64,000 nt of DNA from Chlorops oryzae (GCA_020466095.1 CM035808.1:25437508-25501507), one strand, 5' to 3'. Counted from the stretch's first letter, positions 1-15,069 are shown. The notes: generated by a model from the letters alone, not told the origin. Made by a program: numbers and translations.

Positions 1-36
1 TATTTTTTTTATTGTTGGAAAGCAATCGTAGAACAC

Positions 37-285
37 TCCAAAATGATAGCAAATATGAGTCGTAGAAGACTCGAAAATAGTAACAAATATGACTCGAAAA
101 TGATAACAAATATGACTTGAAAACGACTCGCAAATGATATCAAATATGACTCCCTAAGAAGAGTCGCGGCTAGGGTTCCAATTTCTCCCGAAAAAGCATC
201 ATATTTGATCAGAAAACGAGCGCATATTTGATATTTTTAATCAGAAAGGCGACTCGAAAAAGACTCGCTTTTGATCAAAAATTTC
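37..285. repeat. degenerate tandem repeat with ATATGACTCGAAAA units
   Basis: Units of about 26-28 bp built on CAAATATGACTCGAAAATGATA are repeated four to five times up to about 155, then reappear in altered form (ATATTTGATCAGAAAA, GACTCGAAAAAGACTCG) to 285. It may start before the window. Confidence 0.6.
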
Positions 286-362
286 AAAAAAATGTTAGCT
301 GGGAAGCTTCTGTACGCCACCATGAACCTTAGTCTGTTGGTTGGAACAGCTTTTAGTATTAA

Positions 363-446
363 CCCTAGACAAGTAACGCTAATGGACAGGCAACGCTGTT
401 TACGTAAGGCGTATACAAAAATTTTACGTAGGTTACCTGTCTAGGG
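363..446. mobile_element. piggyBac-like miniature element (84 bp)
   Basis: Begins CCCTAGACAAGTAAC and ends with its inverted partner GTTACCTGTCTAGGG. TTAA is at 359-362 and CTAA at 447-450. The CCCTAGA terminus and a TTAA target are the hallmarks of the piggyBac superfamily. No coding capacity. One flank has a single mismatch to TTAA. Confidence 0.6.
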
Positions 447-453
447 CTAATAT

Positions 454-3400
454 CTCGCTTCAGCTTATCTACTATATGGACATAAGAAGCCTCAACTTCT
501 CACAAAGAAGACCTACATTATTTAAAGCCCTCTATCATGATTTCGTTGATAAGGGAAAAAAAAAGTTTCACGATAAAACGTATTAAAGTCCTTTTAGCTA
601 AGCTTAAAAACTTTCAACTTTATCCCTCAAATATGCTTAACAAATTTGAACTAAGAGCATTTGTATGTATTCTTTTTTAAAGTCGATAAAATTCAGGGAT
701 TTCTCTGACGTTAGATTCGTAAAAAATTTGCAATACAGAAGGGCATAGCATTTCGGTCGGAGACTTAATGTCTTCTCGAATAAATTTCTTTTGTTCCTAT
801 TTTTTTCACCCTATCTCTCCATCAACCAGAGCAGTAAATGAATGGTTCATTTTTGTCCTTTAATTCAATTGAATTTAAGAATTTTGCATGAATTTATTTC
901 AACACAAAATTTGAATTGAATGTAAAATTTGATGGCATCAACATCAGAACAAGTTAATGCCAAAATATTTGAAAAAAAAAAAACTGAGCCAAAAGATTAA
1001 AAATTTTTAAACTCACAGCAATCTGTTGATTCGCTATTAAAGAAAATGGAACAACTGTTGTTGGGATCTTCTGTGTTTGTAGAAACCGTGAGATCAAAAA
1101 TGTGTGGTCACTAAAAACTTTTTAAATTTCAATTTTTTTGAATTCCCCTCTTAAAGAGTCCGTACTGTGATGCCATCGTCATTTTACTTCTTATCTTGCA
1201 CATCAATTGAAATAGGTATCCTCAAAGTTTATAGCCTCGAGAGCACTCATTGCAAAGTAAGCCCGAAGGAGAAATTCAAATTGGTTGATTCCTTCGTGGG
1301 AAATTGGAATTTCTTTCTTGGCGAATCGCTAAAAGGGTTAATAAATGGCACGATAAAACAAACAAGCAGACATAAACAAATAGCGGCGTCGTAAATTCTT
1401 TTCAAAAGAAGAGAATCGTCCGGGTTATCTTATTTTTTTTTATGTTAATTATTTACATATATTTGATTTATAATTTAAATAAAAAATTTTGTGCTTTTTT
1501 TATTAATTAATTTTAATCAATCTCTGAGGATGATTTTTTACCTTTTGACACAATTTAATTAATTATACTTTTAAAAATTCCATCACACTTTAGACACTCG
1601 ATTTTGGTTAATTATTCTAAGAAACAATTTTTGGAAGGTATTTCAATTTTAAAATTTTTTTTTTTTTTTTGTACATTTGTCATAATTCTTCAAGATGGTT
1701 TTTTTTTTCACTGAACCTTCTGGCTTTTGTTATAGTCAAATGCTTTCTTCAGGCTCCTGTTACTGTCTACACGTGAAATAAATGAAATTTTTTATCAGAG
1801 AAATGAACCGTATTCATGGAAAGACGACCGTAAACTGACAAAAATTGTGATTTTCATTTTAGTCTAAAAGCAGGAATTTTCTGATTTTCCGCAAAAAGGT
1901 TTCTCTTGGATTTTTCTCTTACACTTTGAAAGACATGCGCTCAGAGACTGACGGAGAAACGTGCTTCTCTGTTTACATCCTGAAAGTGAGTTTTTTCTGA
2001 ATATTTTACCGCAAATCTATTCACGACTCGTGTTGGAAAAGTGATTACTCGGGAATGGGATTCTGTTTTGCCGCAAAGAATCGAACGGCTTACATTTTTA
2101 TGGGACATAAATTGATTCTTAAATTTGCAAGGTAAACGCGTATTTTTTTTTTTTTACTTTTAACCCGGGGTCGCTCTTCTTTTTGCACTTGAATGTTCGA
2201 ATTCGAAGGCCATTCGAATATTTATTATCTTTAATTATGCACATATATGTATGTAACCGTCTACAAAAAGGGACTGCCAACAAATGCGTTGGGATCGGGA
2301 GACTAAACCCTTAATCCTTTGTGCGGTGTACCATTAAGTTTAAAGCATTTCTAATATAAATGGGAGGTAAAAAAAAAAAAAAATCAAATTTTTTAAGCTA
2401 TCAAATTTCTATTTATATAAAGCATCAGAATTAGTACAGCCCCTGTAGTAAAGCCAACTGCTCTTCAACTAGTCCTCGAGTAGTCATTAATATAGCAATA
2501 CTTTTCGCTGTTAGTATTCCAAGTAATATGAAGATTAGATTAGTTAAATGGGGCTGCCATGATGAAAGGAGACAAACTTGGGCTCGTTGTGATACCACGC
2601 AGTGGGAAAGCAAAGAAAAATGGGCAAAACGACACAAGCAACATCCACGGCCGAGCAGCGAGTTGAAGCCAGAGCTTCAGAGGGCGTCAGTCAATATGTA
2701 TATTCAAATGTCCTTTTTAAAATCGAGCTGCCATTGGAAAATATCACGTAGGCATTAAACTACTCCAAAATTTGACCTTTTACGGTCAATTCGAGGTCAA
2801 TTGTTTCATTTATTGACACCTATGGAACATAGAGACCTTCGTTCGACTGCTTTTCTGCTAGAATTTCCTCTAAAACAGGAGTGAAATAATATAACACCAA
2901 AAAAAAAAAAAATATATAAAAAAAATTGAATAATTTTTTTAAACTCTGTCCATATGTACAAAAGACCTTAATCAATATTTGATAAAAAAATTTCCGAGAA
3001 ATTTCTAAACAAAATTAAGGATATGACATACAAATTTCTCCTCATCGTTTTCGTAATTAAATCATAAATTTTCTCTTCTACTTTATTTTCCCGCTTCACT
3101 TTGAGTCCCTACATGAGCAGAAGTAGGTATTTTAGGAGCGACACTCAAGAACCTCTCGACGAAAATGATTAAAAATCAAGGAGGGAGAAATCTGTGAAAA
3201 TTCCACAAAAAGTTTTAAACTTCAATCAAGCACTTCTCGTGTCTCGTTGATGGATGGAATGATGAGAGTGTTGTTGGAATTTATGTAAATCACGTTTTTC
3301 GACATTTTTGCAATATTTTCGACTTAATGATGTGCTTATTTCTAGCGTGTCTTCCACTCGTTATGAGCACATGTTGCCGAACTCATTAGAAGAACATAAT

Positions 3401-6400
3401 TTTCGCACTTTGATTTTAATATGATAAAAAAAATTATCAATTATTTCAGCCTACTGAAGCTCCTTTTTTAGAACATTTTCTTGGGAAATATTTGAACAAT
3501 TAATAGAAGAGACTTGTATTGAATTTATTTAATAGGTTTAATTTTATATACACAAACTTCAACCCTAAAAGCCTGCTATATTTTATTTTGAATAATTCAC
3601 GTTACTCATACGCACGTTCGATCGCTTTAAAGTATCTATGTTTAAAAATGTGTGTAAAGTAGAAATTGTTTTGAACGGAAGGCATACTTAAATCTATCTT
3701 TTCGTAACAATTTACCCACATCAATGCACACAAATGTCTTCGTTCAGTAACGGGAAGGGAAGGGAAGGGAAGGGGGAAAGGAAGAACCTTCTATTCTATC
3801 TAAATATTCCACCTTGTCTACATGATTCTGTGGGCGATTAATAACCTTTGACCTTCAATATCCTTACGAAACACTCAAATAAATATGCTTCATTAGGTTC
3901 ACTCATTGAAAAGATAATCAAATCTTGTCGTAGAAGGCCACTTCCAATCAAAAATCACTTAAGGAAATTCAAAGAACGTGCTTAAAGAGAACCATGAAGT
4001 CAGGAACAAAAAAAAAAAAAAAAAAAAACAATAAGAAACACAAGGATTTTCCTTAAAGGAAGCCTTGTAAAATGCCTCTGACACTTTCCTTTTTATATCA
4101 CTGCACAATTCTCATCTCTTACGTTAAAAGCCTTTATTCAAAGCAGTATCAGAAAAGCAAGCCAAGTCTAGCATTACGTAAATGAGGGCCATTCTCCATT
4201 CCGAGGACTCTCAAGGCAATGTCGCTCTTGTTTGTTCACATGAAAATGAAAGCGATGTCATTTTCCGAGAACAGATTAAGCTACTGTAAACATGAAGAGT
4301 CCATATTTAAAAAAATAAAAAAAAATTCTAATCTTATTAGTGATGGCGCCACCGATCAACGCTTTAAGTTTTCAATATTTCACGAAGAGCTTCGATTCAA
4401 CAACAACAAAAAATCCTTTTTCCGCTGGACCTATGTATATGAGTAGACATACATATGCATGTGAGTGTTTGCATGTGCATGTACGGGTGTCAGAATGGAT
4501 GCCGTAATGCCTTGATACGTTTTAAATGTTAATGACAGCCATCGATGCTGCCAATGCAGTATGTGGCATTGCCTGATATTACACGCGTTGGATCTCAAAA
4601 GCCACATACAATGTAAGAGGGACATGAGGAAGGGAAAAAAAGACGGCGGAAAATGAAAATGAAAATGAAAAAAATGATTTCCAAAATCGCTTTGAGGCGA
4701 AAAATGTCAACTTCTGCGAAAAAATGGCGTATGTATGTACGTCGTTTATGAACTTAAAAGAATACATAATATGGGACTATGACAGTGAGCGCTAACGTTT
4801 CTCATTACAAGTCCTTTTACGTGGGTGAGTGGGTTGTCGCGATTTTTTTAGCTGTGTCGATTATTTTTCTACAATAGGTAGGTAGTACAAAATTCAGTTC
4901 AAATTCGAATGCATTTGGGAAATAATATCCTTATTTCGTAATCTGACTGCAGCGAATTTAACCATTTTTCCTATTTATTATGAATCGTTGACTTTTTTCC
5001 CACACTAGCGATAATTAATTTAAAGCGCATTAAAATAATTTTAACCCATACAGAATCATTTGCTTTAAATGCTTGCCTGCTTCGCAGTATGCTTCAAAAT
5101 GAAATATGCTTGAAAATCGGAACAAAGTCTGCAATGCATTTATTGATCTTATTAATCGAATTAAATTCGTGTCGAGTTTAATTGCTTCTGTATTGATGGC
5201 AGGCTTACAATTGCTCTGAATGACGATGATGAATTAATTCTTGCCGCAAATGATATTATTGTGAATGTTTGACGAAAATTTCTTGTCTCTTAAATACGAT
5301 GAAATTAATATTATATATATATATTTTTTTTGGAAGAAATAAATACGTGTTTATCTGATTAATGGGGCTGCATAGTTAGGCCCTGGCCTATTTAAATAAA
5401 TTATTATATTGTGTAGCGAGAATGACTTTAGATTGGTTTCCTTTAAATTGGAGCAATTTCATCGAGTGTTCTCGAAATAAAATTTTTGTTCGAAAACTTT
5501 TCTTTCATTGTCCTGAAAGCACTCCAAATCTTTGTGTTTGTGAAGTAACGAAAAGAAGTATACTTCAAAGGGCAATACTTTTAAAAGATCGTAAAAATGT
5601 TATTTTTTCCCTTTTTTCTTTTCGATGAGGTATTATTGATAAAAAGGGTGGCCAAGATTCAGCTGGGATCGTCGCGCCATTAGTCATGGTGATTATTGAT
5701 GAAAATATGACTAAGAAGAGCTATATTTTTATTTTATTTTTATTTTTATTTTTCAAAATGAAAGTTATAAATTAATTTATACCTTACATGCTAGGAGCAC
5801 TGGCAACAGGGGCCTTCGGCTTAGAAGAGCTATATGAAGGAGTACTTTTGCTGAAAAGTGTTTAATTTTACGTCTTTGTCATCATAAAGTATGTGAGAAT
5901 TGTTCTCAATAACAATGAGTTGATCTATTAAGTTTATTAAATTACCAGAGGAAGTTAACGTGATGGGTCCAATGGTGTGATTCGCCAGTTTTAGCATATC
6001 TCTTCGTTTCGAAGGTTCTACAGCCCATATTTAATAGTTTTTATCTGATTTATTTCTGTGTGTATGTACGCATGTGTGTATGTTTGTTCGGATTTTTTCG
6101 TCTCGATTATCTCGACTTATGATATTAAGATCGAGTTGGCTCATTCGACGAGTAATCGTTAAATTGAGTGCTAATAAAGTTTTCATAATAATCGGCTTCG
6201 CGCTTTTTTAATAGGAATAAAACTTCAAAAAAACCGTAATTGACAAGCCCGACGAGCGGGAAATATTGTATCAAAATTCGGAGGCATAGTCAATTTCGAG
6301 CACACAATAATTTTCTGAACATTTTTCGGAGTAATTAACTCTTACAAATTATTTTATCGCTCATTATGGTCGATATCGTATCCAAAACAATTCCCATAAT

Positions 6401-7194
6401 TTTAATCTTATCTGAACTATTAGTTCAAAGGGACTATGAAAAGGGGAAAAAAAATCACTTCGATGACTGCTACTTCTACTACTAGACATTTTCAGTTCAA
6501 TGTTCGTTTGTCTAATTGAATTTTACTCTCAAATGCTTCTCGAATTCCTGATACTTCGGAAGATAAAAGGAACATTCATACGCAAAATTTTCCATTTCTC
6601 GAGAGTATTGGTTTTTTGTTTTGCTTTTTTTTTGAGTTTTTATACAAACAGCAAACGTGATAATTTTTCAATAAATTTTTCACATCAGTACTGCTAACGA
6701 ATTGGACGTCTTTCGGATGGCGTTATTTGCAAGATACAGTGAAACGCCTATCAATAGGTTCTGAGGTGACCTAAGGACAAAACTACAACAGGGGGAGAAT
6801 AATGAACGCGAGAATCGAAAATTCTTAGATGTTAATTTGAACCCACAGAAAAAATCGAGCAATGCATTGAGGTCTTACTGTATGCAAGTTACACTGTCGC
6901 ATGAATTGCAAGAAGAATTCAATTGCATTGAGAAAAAAAAACTAAATAAGAGCGATTCATTACAACTTTTTAATTGGCAACCGGACTTCTTGCTCTTCTC
7001 GTTCTCTATGTATGTTACTTTTTATTGTCTCTTTTCATGGCCTGCAGGTCTTTTTCTTTTTTTTTAATCAAAACAATATTATTTTGTAGGGATGTTGCGA
7101 ATAATCACGACCGAATCCGTAAATGAGGAGCGTCCGCAAGTTTTCAGTAAAAGAACAGCTTCCCAAATATACTTATCTAGTAACTTTTCTTTGC
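454..7194. other. AT-rich non-coding region, no gene recognised
   Basis: No protein family recognised on either strand; open frames are short and lack coding character. Contains homopolymer A/T runs, a GGGAA microsatellite around 3753-3778 and a run of TATTT units around 5725-5755. It could be intergenic or a long intron of a gene outside the window. Confidence 0.6.
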
Positions 7195-7530
7195 GAGAAC
7201 GAAGTCGATTATCAAACTATCGATTGTTGGACCTATCGATTATGTAATCTACCGACCATTTAACCCATCGATTATTAAACTACCAATTATTTAACCTATC
7301 GATTGTATAGACTATCGATTATTTAAATATCGATTATTGAACCTATCGAGTCGCTATTATTATTGAAACTATCGATTATCGAACTATTCATTATTGGAAC
7401 TATCGATAATATAATCTACCGATTATTTAACCCGTCGATTATCAAAACTATCGATTATTTATCCTATCGGTTATTTAGAAAATCGATTGAACCTATCGAT
7501 TATTGGTCCTATCAATTATTGAACTATCGA
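7195..7530. repeat. ATCGAT-rich minisatellite
   Basis: About a dozen ATCGAT palindromes spaced roughly 17-36 bp apart in degenerate units of the type CTATCGATTATTTAAC. At least two copies reach TATCGATA (near 7402 and 7527), the DRE/BEAF-32-type motif of flies. A further TATCGATA lies near 8134. Confidence 0.75.
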
Positions 7531-10500
7531 TAGCTCTCAATCCCTATTAAACTCACAAATAAGACAAACTTACACACCTTCTTACTACATCACGTCGTGA
7601 AAAATCTTCAGAATTGCTGCGAGTCTTATGTGTTCCATTTTACAAACCAAATGAGAATTATAGGTGTCATGGTAATGCAGTAATGCCAGATCAAGGGGTT
7701 TTTCGCGTTTTGAGGAATTTTTTCGTTTTTATCTTCAACAAAAAATCAATTCAAATGTTTACAAGGTATTTTTACTGATCATTTTTCTAAAGAAAACAGA
7801 AATAAAGAGATTTTTTTCAATATCCGAGGGAAAAGTGTCACCCAAATACTGGCAGCACTAATGCTATGGCTACAAAGTATGGAGAATTGAGTTAGAAAGG
7901 CTTTAAAATTGGGCATCTTATATATTAAAACGTGATATACATTGAGGAAGGCTCTTTTGGCAGAATATTTTATTAAAATTTAAATTTTTATTACAAGACC
8001 ACCATTAATTTTTAAGTTTAAAACTTTCAAATGGTGGATAACCACACATCCTTGATTGAAACCACTTGAAATTTGCCAACCAAATTAGTTTAACTTTAAA
8101 AATATATCTTCCGATAGTACAACCGATACTATCGATAGTTCAGACTATCGACTATGATATATCAAGAGCTCTAATATCTCCGTACGGAAAGGCAAAACAA
8201 AGTGCGTCAATATTGTCGGGACGTTGGATATATCGAAGTTGTACCTGACCGACTTGAGCTTTCTTACTTGTTATTTGATTCAAAATACAATTTCCCCGAT
8301 ACCATCCACATCTGTGGATTCTAAAAGAAAAATAACCGAAAGTCTTCTGGTGATTATTTTTTAAATCCTTTGCGTTAGGTGTTTGCCAAGCACACTTTAC
8401 TGGACGAATTGATTATTTATAACTTAATCCGATTGACTTAAAAGCAGTAATGACCCATTAATATTTTTAAAAGCTTAAGTTATGTGGAAATAGTTTTTCG
8501 AAAACGAACAGAAAGTTTTCATATTGTATGGAGATTGCTATGGGATCGAGCTGGGCATTTTTATGGAATTATATTATAGCCTTTTATCAGAAGTAAGACA
8601 ACAGTGGAAGCGTTCGCGATTTAAAACTAAATACTTAACGGCTTACAATCCACCAACGTAAGACTTTCTCTATTGGGATGCGGATCACAACGGAAGTCCT
8701 CTGAAGTGGAAATCAATTTCAAGGCACGTTTTGCCCGCCTATAGAAGATGTTCGCTTACTGGTGCTCGTTTCCTACGAAATTTCAGTGGAAAGTTCATCT
8801 ATTCTGGCTTATTTTCCTCTAAGGACACAAGTAACATAGCTTTTAGGATCTTGAAGAAAATGAGCGATATTTATACACCAAGAACAAAAAAACCCTGATA
8901 TGGAAAAATATCTCCAGAAAACGATGTCAGTTTTAAGCGTAAGATTTTTCGTAATTTTTGACATATTTCGTAACAGAATATTCTGACTTTATTTCTGATG
9001 CACTTTGAAACAAACCTACTTCTCAAACGATTTTAAACATTAATAATGGAAGTGCCCGATTGGGGTGAATAAGCTTCATTCAATTTTTGCTTTACTGAGT
9101 GAACTTAAAAGCATAAATTGCAATGATTTGAATTTTTATTCAGTATCTTTGAAGTACTTTGCTTTGAATAAGTCGTGGAAAGAGGATTTAAGCGCGTAAA
9201 AGGTTTTAACACGCCTAAAAGTATGCATTTGAATTTGTTTAAAAGAGATTTATTTTATTTCTAAACCTTTTCTTGAGGAATTTAATTGATGCTTTAAAAA
9301 CATTATGCAAGCTCAAAACGTGTTTCTGGCTAGTACTTTCAAGAGTGAAGTTATCCGAAATAAAAGAAATACATATTATTGATCAGATACCGTAATCATT
9401 ACGAGTAAAATGTTAAAAATCACTCTTTAAGGAATATTAATGAAAAAATACAAAATAATCATTATTTGCGGTCCCTGTTATTAATACCTATATGCATAAT
9501 TTTAGGGACTGGGCTTAGGATATTCGAGCTGCCTTTCTTATGAAGCAAATATGTATATCTAGATTAGCAGTAATTTCTATTTATAGAACTGATTTATTTC
9601 ATTAATAGAAATATCTCGCAGAACCACAAGGGATCAATGAAGCTTAAACAATTAATTTCAACTTATATTGGCAATCCGTTGACCTCAATGGACTCATTTG
9701 AATGAAATGTAGCTTTTCAAATTTCATTTGAAAACTCAATGGCTTTAAATAAATCATCCCCAAAGAGTTCCCCCTCGAGACGCATGGCTGACTAAACGTT
9801 AATGTTCGCCCAATGTTATTTTGAAGAACCCCTTCACTTCAATAAATTATTCTGTTTTAATTTTACAACGTCATTTAACACATTAACCCAAGAGAGAAAC
9901 AAATATTTCAAATAAAATACGTAGTCCTTTTTCTGGTTAATTTATGTTCAGCTAAATTGCTCATAAAAATAACTCTACCCGTGAATACTAAGACCGTTTT
10001 TTTTTTTCGTTCCAAGTGTTACGAGTATTTCACATTCCTGAACAAGCGTCAAATGTAAGGCTTTACCATTCATTCATAAAAATGCAAAAATGAATGGAGA
10101 GACGTAAACAAAAGGGATCATAAAATCCTAAAAGCGCGCAATGCTTACACTTCATTCGAACTTACTAAGTAGGTTGGTATATAGCCCCAATGGGGCAAAA
10201 CGTGTCAGTCATACATCCACTCACCTGTTAACCTGCTTTTCACGTTGCAATGGATTTTCGAATTACGAAGAAAAGCGGGCTTGCGTGGCACAAGCGAACA
10301 TGACCTACCAGAACTTTTGCTTCATTGTCATGAGAATCACACAGAAAATCACACAGCTTTGCCATTGCATTAAGGACAATGTGACTTTTATAGCACACCG
10401 GGCCTTGCTTGCTCACAAGGGATTCATCTATCAAAGTACTTTGCAAAGCTGAAAACAATGTAGAAAAATTGGCTATTATTTTAATTGAATTGGACACAGT

Positions 10501-13500
10501 TCGTTCTTATGACTCTAATTAGTATGCTTTCCAAGGATTCGTAATAGTTTCCCCTACTTCTAATAAGCATCAACGAAAGCTCTTTACTCTATTTTCTATC
10601 CTCTCTATGGTCTTTGAAATGCAAGTGCAATTACTTTAAGCTGATTACAGGTGAAGTGACATTGGCTTGTAGCATAAGCCTTGAAGCCTTCTTCTACTTT
10701 AGCTCAATTTCATGGTTAAATAGTTTATGTAGGAAAATCAAAGACATTCATTACGAGTATCTAATTTACATTCACGGGAATCACGTCGATCAGAATGCTT
10801 TCTCTTGTTCGCATGTCTTTCGCCAAAGTATGCAATGGAATATTTAATAAAAGTAAATTCAGAGTCCATTACAGAGTCCCGCACAAGCCTTACAATTCTT
10901 ACTGAAGTTGTCTTTGTATTCAAATTATTTCAAGAATCGGTAGATTTCCAATGTTGAAAATATTCTTCTTATTCATACATACATACTTTTTGGTGATGAA
11001 ATAAAAAAAAGTTTACATTTTCCAATTTCGTTGTTTCAAGATGAACGCGTTCCTGTTAGCAACAGCTTACGACGTGATTCAGACCTAATCGTGGACCCAT
11101 TGTAAAGGCAATTTCAGTTAACCATGCGCAAGCAAAATTAAATTTGGATAAAATAATTAATTTCCCTGTGTGCCCAAGTGTTGCGAATTCCCCAAATGCA
11201 TTCCTCATCTTAGAGGTTCGAGCTCGAAAAGGCTCTTGAATGATTGCTTTGAGTGAAAGCTTTCGCTTTATTCAAATCAATTGCATGGAAATTTAATCAA
11301 AATAGGAAATTCAATAAGAAATGAAATTGGCATTTCTGGTCAAACTGTGGAATACGTGCGGAATTCAGGGAACATTTACTCGATTTGAATTTCAAATTAA
11401 AATGTAATAAAAATTCTTGTTTTCAACAAGAGGCACGTGTTTTTTCTCTTTCAATTTACACATTAACAAAGGAGTATCATATTTTATTATTCAGATTAGT
11501 GTATAGCCGGAGGCTTTTAATTTACCATCACCATCATTTCACTCATCACGATCACGATGAGTAACCGAAAACCAATGACGGCTTTAGGTAATTTTAGCAA
11601 AATGAATGCTCGAGGAAATTAATTAAATTCGAAATTGAGGCAAAACAATGAATTTTGTCAAAAGTTTTGAGGGTCATGCCAAAGGTCCTAGTCTTAAATC
11701 GGATTTTAATGGAATGAAAATTCATGTTTGTCCTTCGGAAATGGGCGATTTAAGACTTAGTTCTCTGCTCGAAGGATTTCAAGGTTGAATTTGGTTTCCA
11801 TTTTATTTTAACAAATTTTCATTCATAGTTTAATTGAATTTGCAGAATTGCCATAGTCACCAAAGAAATACGAGTGTGCTTGCTCATGAAAATTAAATGG
11901 CATTGATGCTGGAATAATGCTTTAAATTCCATAGAAATATTTTACACGATTTACTGTGATTTGATTCATTCAAGACAGACAAAAATCATATTCCAGAGGA
12001 AAACGAATTATCACAAGTCGGGCGTATCCCACCGATTTGATGTCCACTTGAATACTTTTGTATAAAATTAAATCATTTCCTTCCGACGCTTCTTGAATTT
12101 ACAAATAGCCAAAAGCATATAAGTCTCAAAAGTTTTCTTTACAGCAACAAAAAAAAAAAAAATAATAATAATAATGGAAAAAAAAATCTGGATTTATTGA
12201 TTTTGTATTCTTTTTCCTCAGGATAAGAAAGACCAAGTGCCACACTCATTCGACTTTAACTGTTTCCGCAGGCGAATCAATCTTCAAATGCACACACAAG
12301 GACAGATGGGCGGACAAAGCGGAAAGACAGACAGTGCTTCTTCCTTGGCACTCATATGGCGATTCCGCAAATAACAAATTTATTTATTCGCATTGAAAAG
12401 TTTCGCAGAAATCGAGTTTGAAGAAAATCCAACTTTTTTCATTCATAAAATTGTTGTTGTTGGTGATTTTTGGTACGAACATTTGCTTCAAAATGCGAGC
12501 ATTTGAAAGACGTGCTTTCTGTCAATGTGGCTGATACGTAACTTACGAGCACGCAAGACCGACGCGTCATTCCGGCCGATACCCGGCATTGCTCCAGAGT
12601 GTGAGGCATTCAAGCTTCAAAGTGATTTCCGTGAAATATCGGAATATAGGAACAACTGTGATAATTTCTCCCAATAAAAGAGAGAAGTGGGATGTACTTT
12701 AGCCAAGTTCTTTTGAAAATTTGCTTTCCAATGAGATTTATCAAAAAAATAATAATAATAATAATAATAAAAATGAAAAGGTCTTTAAACAATGAGGGTT
12801 CCGGTCATGGCCATGCTCCATGGAACGAATGATTCAATGCGAGTGATTTTTGTCCCGCCTTTTATTGATAATTTATACATAGAATATCCTTAGGTTCCCG
12901 CTGTCATTGACTGACGCACGAACCCAATATGATTCATGCGAAAGATGACAGCTGAAATGATTTGGATGTTAATGCAACGTCTCTTCAGTTGTCGCTTCCA
13001 ATGTGTCATTGTTGGCAATTTCTGCCTCGTCAATGTCATTTGTAGATATCCTTTCTTTTTTTTTGCACATATTTTATTTAAAATTTAATTTTGCGTGTTT
13101 TGATTGTGTATTGCTTGCGTGTGTTATGAATTGAAAGGATAATGGAATAACAAATAATTTAATTGAGATGTTTCAACAAAATATTCCATAAATTTTCTGC
13201 CACATTTACCTTGAATGTCTTTTTACTTTCATTGCAATTCATTTCAAAACGACTCAATTGCTTCTGTGCTAACGTAGACAACGTTATTCAAAGCATAACC
13301 ACGACAATGTTCAAAAGTGACACAACTCAAAGTTTTGTATTTTTCATTTAAACCATCAATTTTTACAGCATACAAGAATGATTCTGAACTATGTATAAGA
13401 ATGAATATGATTATTAATGAAAAAATTAATTAATTTTATTTGAAGTAGTTTCCCCAGAGCATTTTCCTTCAACCAAAACATTCAAGTGAAATATGAAAAA

Positions 13501-14730
13501 CATGGAAAATTTCATTAAAGTTATGTCTCCTTTGAAGAGAATGTGTGTTATGCGGCGCAGGCGTCACCTTCACAGTCAAGAGCCGCAAGCCAGGAACGCA
13601 CTCGAAAACCGCATTCGAGCACAATTTGCCACAAATGAACAATTCGAGCAATGAACTTTTCAACAATTTTAGCTTTTGTTTTTGTTTTTGTTCTTGTTTT
13701 TGTGTTTATATTGCACGCAAATTGCATGGATATGCTCGCAATTTTCCGCTTTTCTCGTTTTGATTGACGTATAGAAAATTGCTAGTTCCTAAGAAGAATA
13801 CGTGCGGTAAAATTTTCACGCAGCTGAGTCATATTTCATCGAATTCTTTCTTTAGCCGGTTAAGGGAAAATTAAAGGTTTTGTCTTCCTTTGTGTATCTT
13901 GTCTCATATTAGTCCTCGCAATATAAAGAACAAGCAACATTTAATGAGCGTAACGTTTCCTTGCCTTCATTGAGGTATTGTGGAAATATTTTTGTTTTTT
14001 TTTTTGTGTTGCAGAAGTAAACAGTCTGAATGAATTAAAGAAAACACACAATTACATATAAAAAAAAAAATTAAAAAGGGGGTTTTACATCGTTTTTCTA
14101 TCTTGACAGTTTTTCAAATCGCAAGCAAGAAATTTTATTATGTTTGCAGAAGATTTTACAACTGATTATTTGTTATTTTATTCGAATGACTTATGTATAT
14201 TTTTTAAAGTTTTTCAGGATTTCTTTGAATCCCCCCAGAGGATAAGCATTTAAGGAGTAAAAGCGATCAGTCGAGCTCTCTCATTGGAATCACTTCTAGC
14301 CCAACAGGAAAAATAGGGACAATTGACTTGCATTAACTCCATTCGACCTTTTTGTTTTGTTCAGTTTTACTTATTTTTGTCCACATTTTTGTCTTAAAAA
14401 TTACCTGATTTCAAAGTATGTTTTTCATGGTCGAAGTTACCTAGACTCGAAATTTGTAAGGACTTTCAAAATAAGTCCGACTTTTAAGAATATTTTTGCT
14501 CGAAAATTTGTTTAGAGCACATTTTAAAGCTCTACTCGAAATACATCGCTGGCAGCTCTACGTAGAGCTGTACAATCGCAGAGACGATCTTCAGTGTACA
14601 CAACAAAGTTAAATTCTCTACACTCTTTTCTCTACGAAAAAAACTCTATAGTCGATTTCAGGCTTAAGAAAATTCCCTCTAAAATACCCTAAGCCTGACT
14701 TATCTTTAGTTTCCAACATAAAAATTAATG
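7531..14730. other. AT-rich non-coding region, no gene recognised
   Basis: No gene recognised. 8185-8240 resembles a segment inside each tandem-duplication unit (shared core TCAATATTGTCGGGA). Its right side, CTTTCTTACTTGTT, resembles the end of the mini-me/DINE-like element at 53.9 kb. Short AAT microsatellites lie at about 12162-12175 and 12749-12770. Near 14546-14563 there is a palindrome around AGCTCTACGTAGAGCT. Confidence 0.55.
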
Positions 14731-15069
14731 GGATTGAAGTTATACGTAGGCATGAGTAAGAATATTTCAGCACAAGCTACATTTTAATATTACCTTCCCA
14801 GTGCGTTTAGAAAATCAGATTTTTTTTTTTTCAAACCCGCGCGGACAAATTCCCCGGGAATATTTAGAATCGAGCTGATATTCTTGATCAGGATCGAAAA
14901 CTGAATGGATTCCAAATGGCAGGACCAATCACGCCAGAATTTGGCAGAACAACATACCAACATACCTGGGCCCCCAAGTCAAAATAGGCGATATCCGACC
15001 ACAAATGGAGATTTTCGTAACTTCCGAAATGAAAATTCATTTTCGAAACATTGGTTGATCAAGACAAAG

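Noticed and set aside
7678..7862. Possible hAT miniature with CAGTAATGCCAG and CTGGCAGCACTA ends
   Set aside because: Ends are only partly inverted and no 8-bp duplication could be placed.
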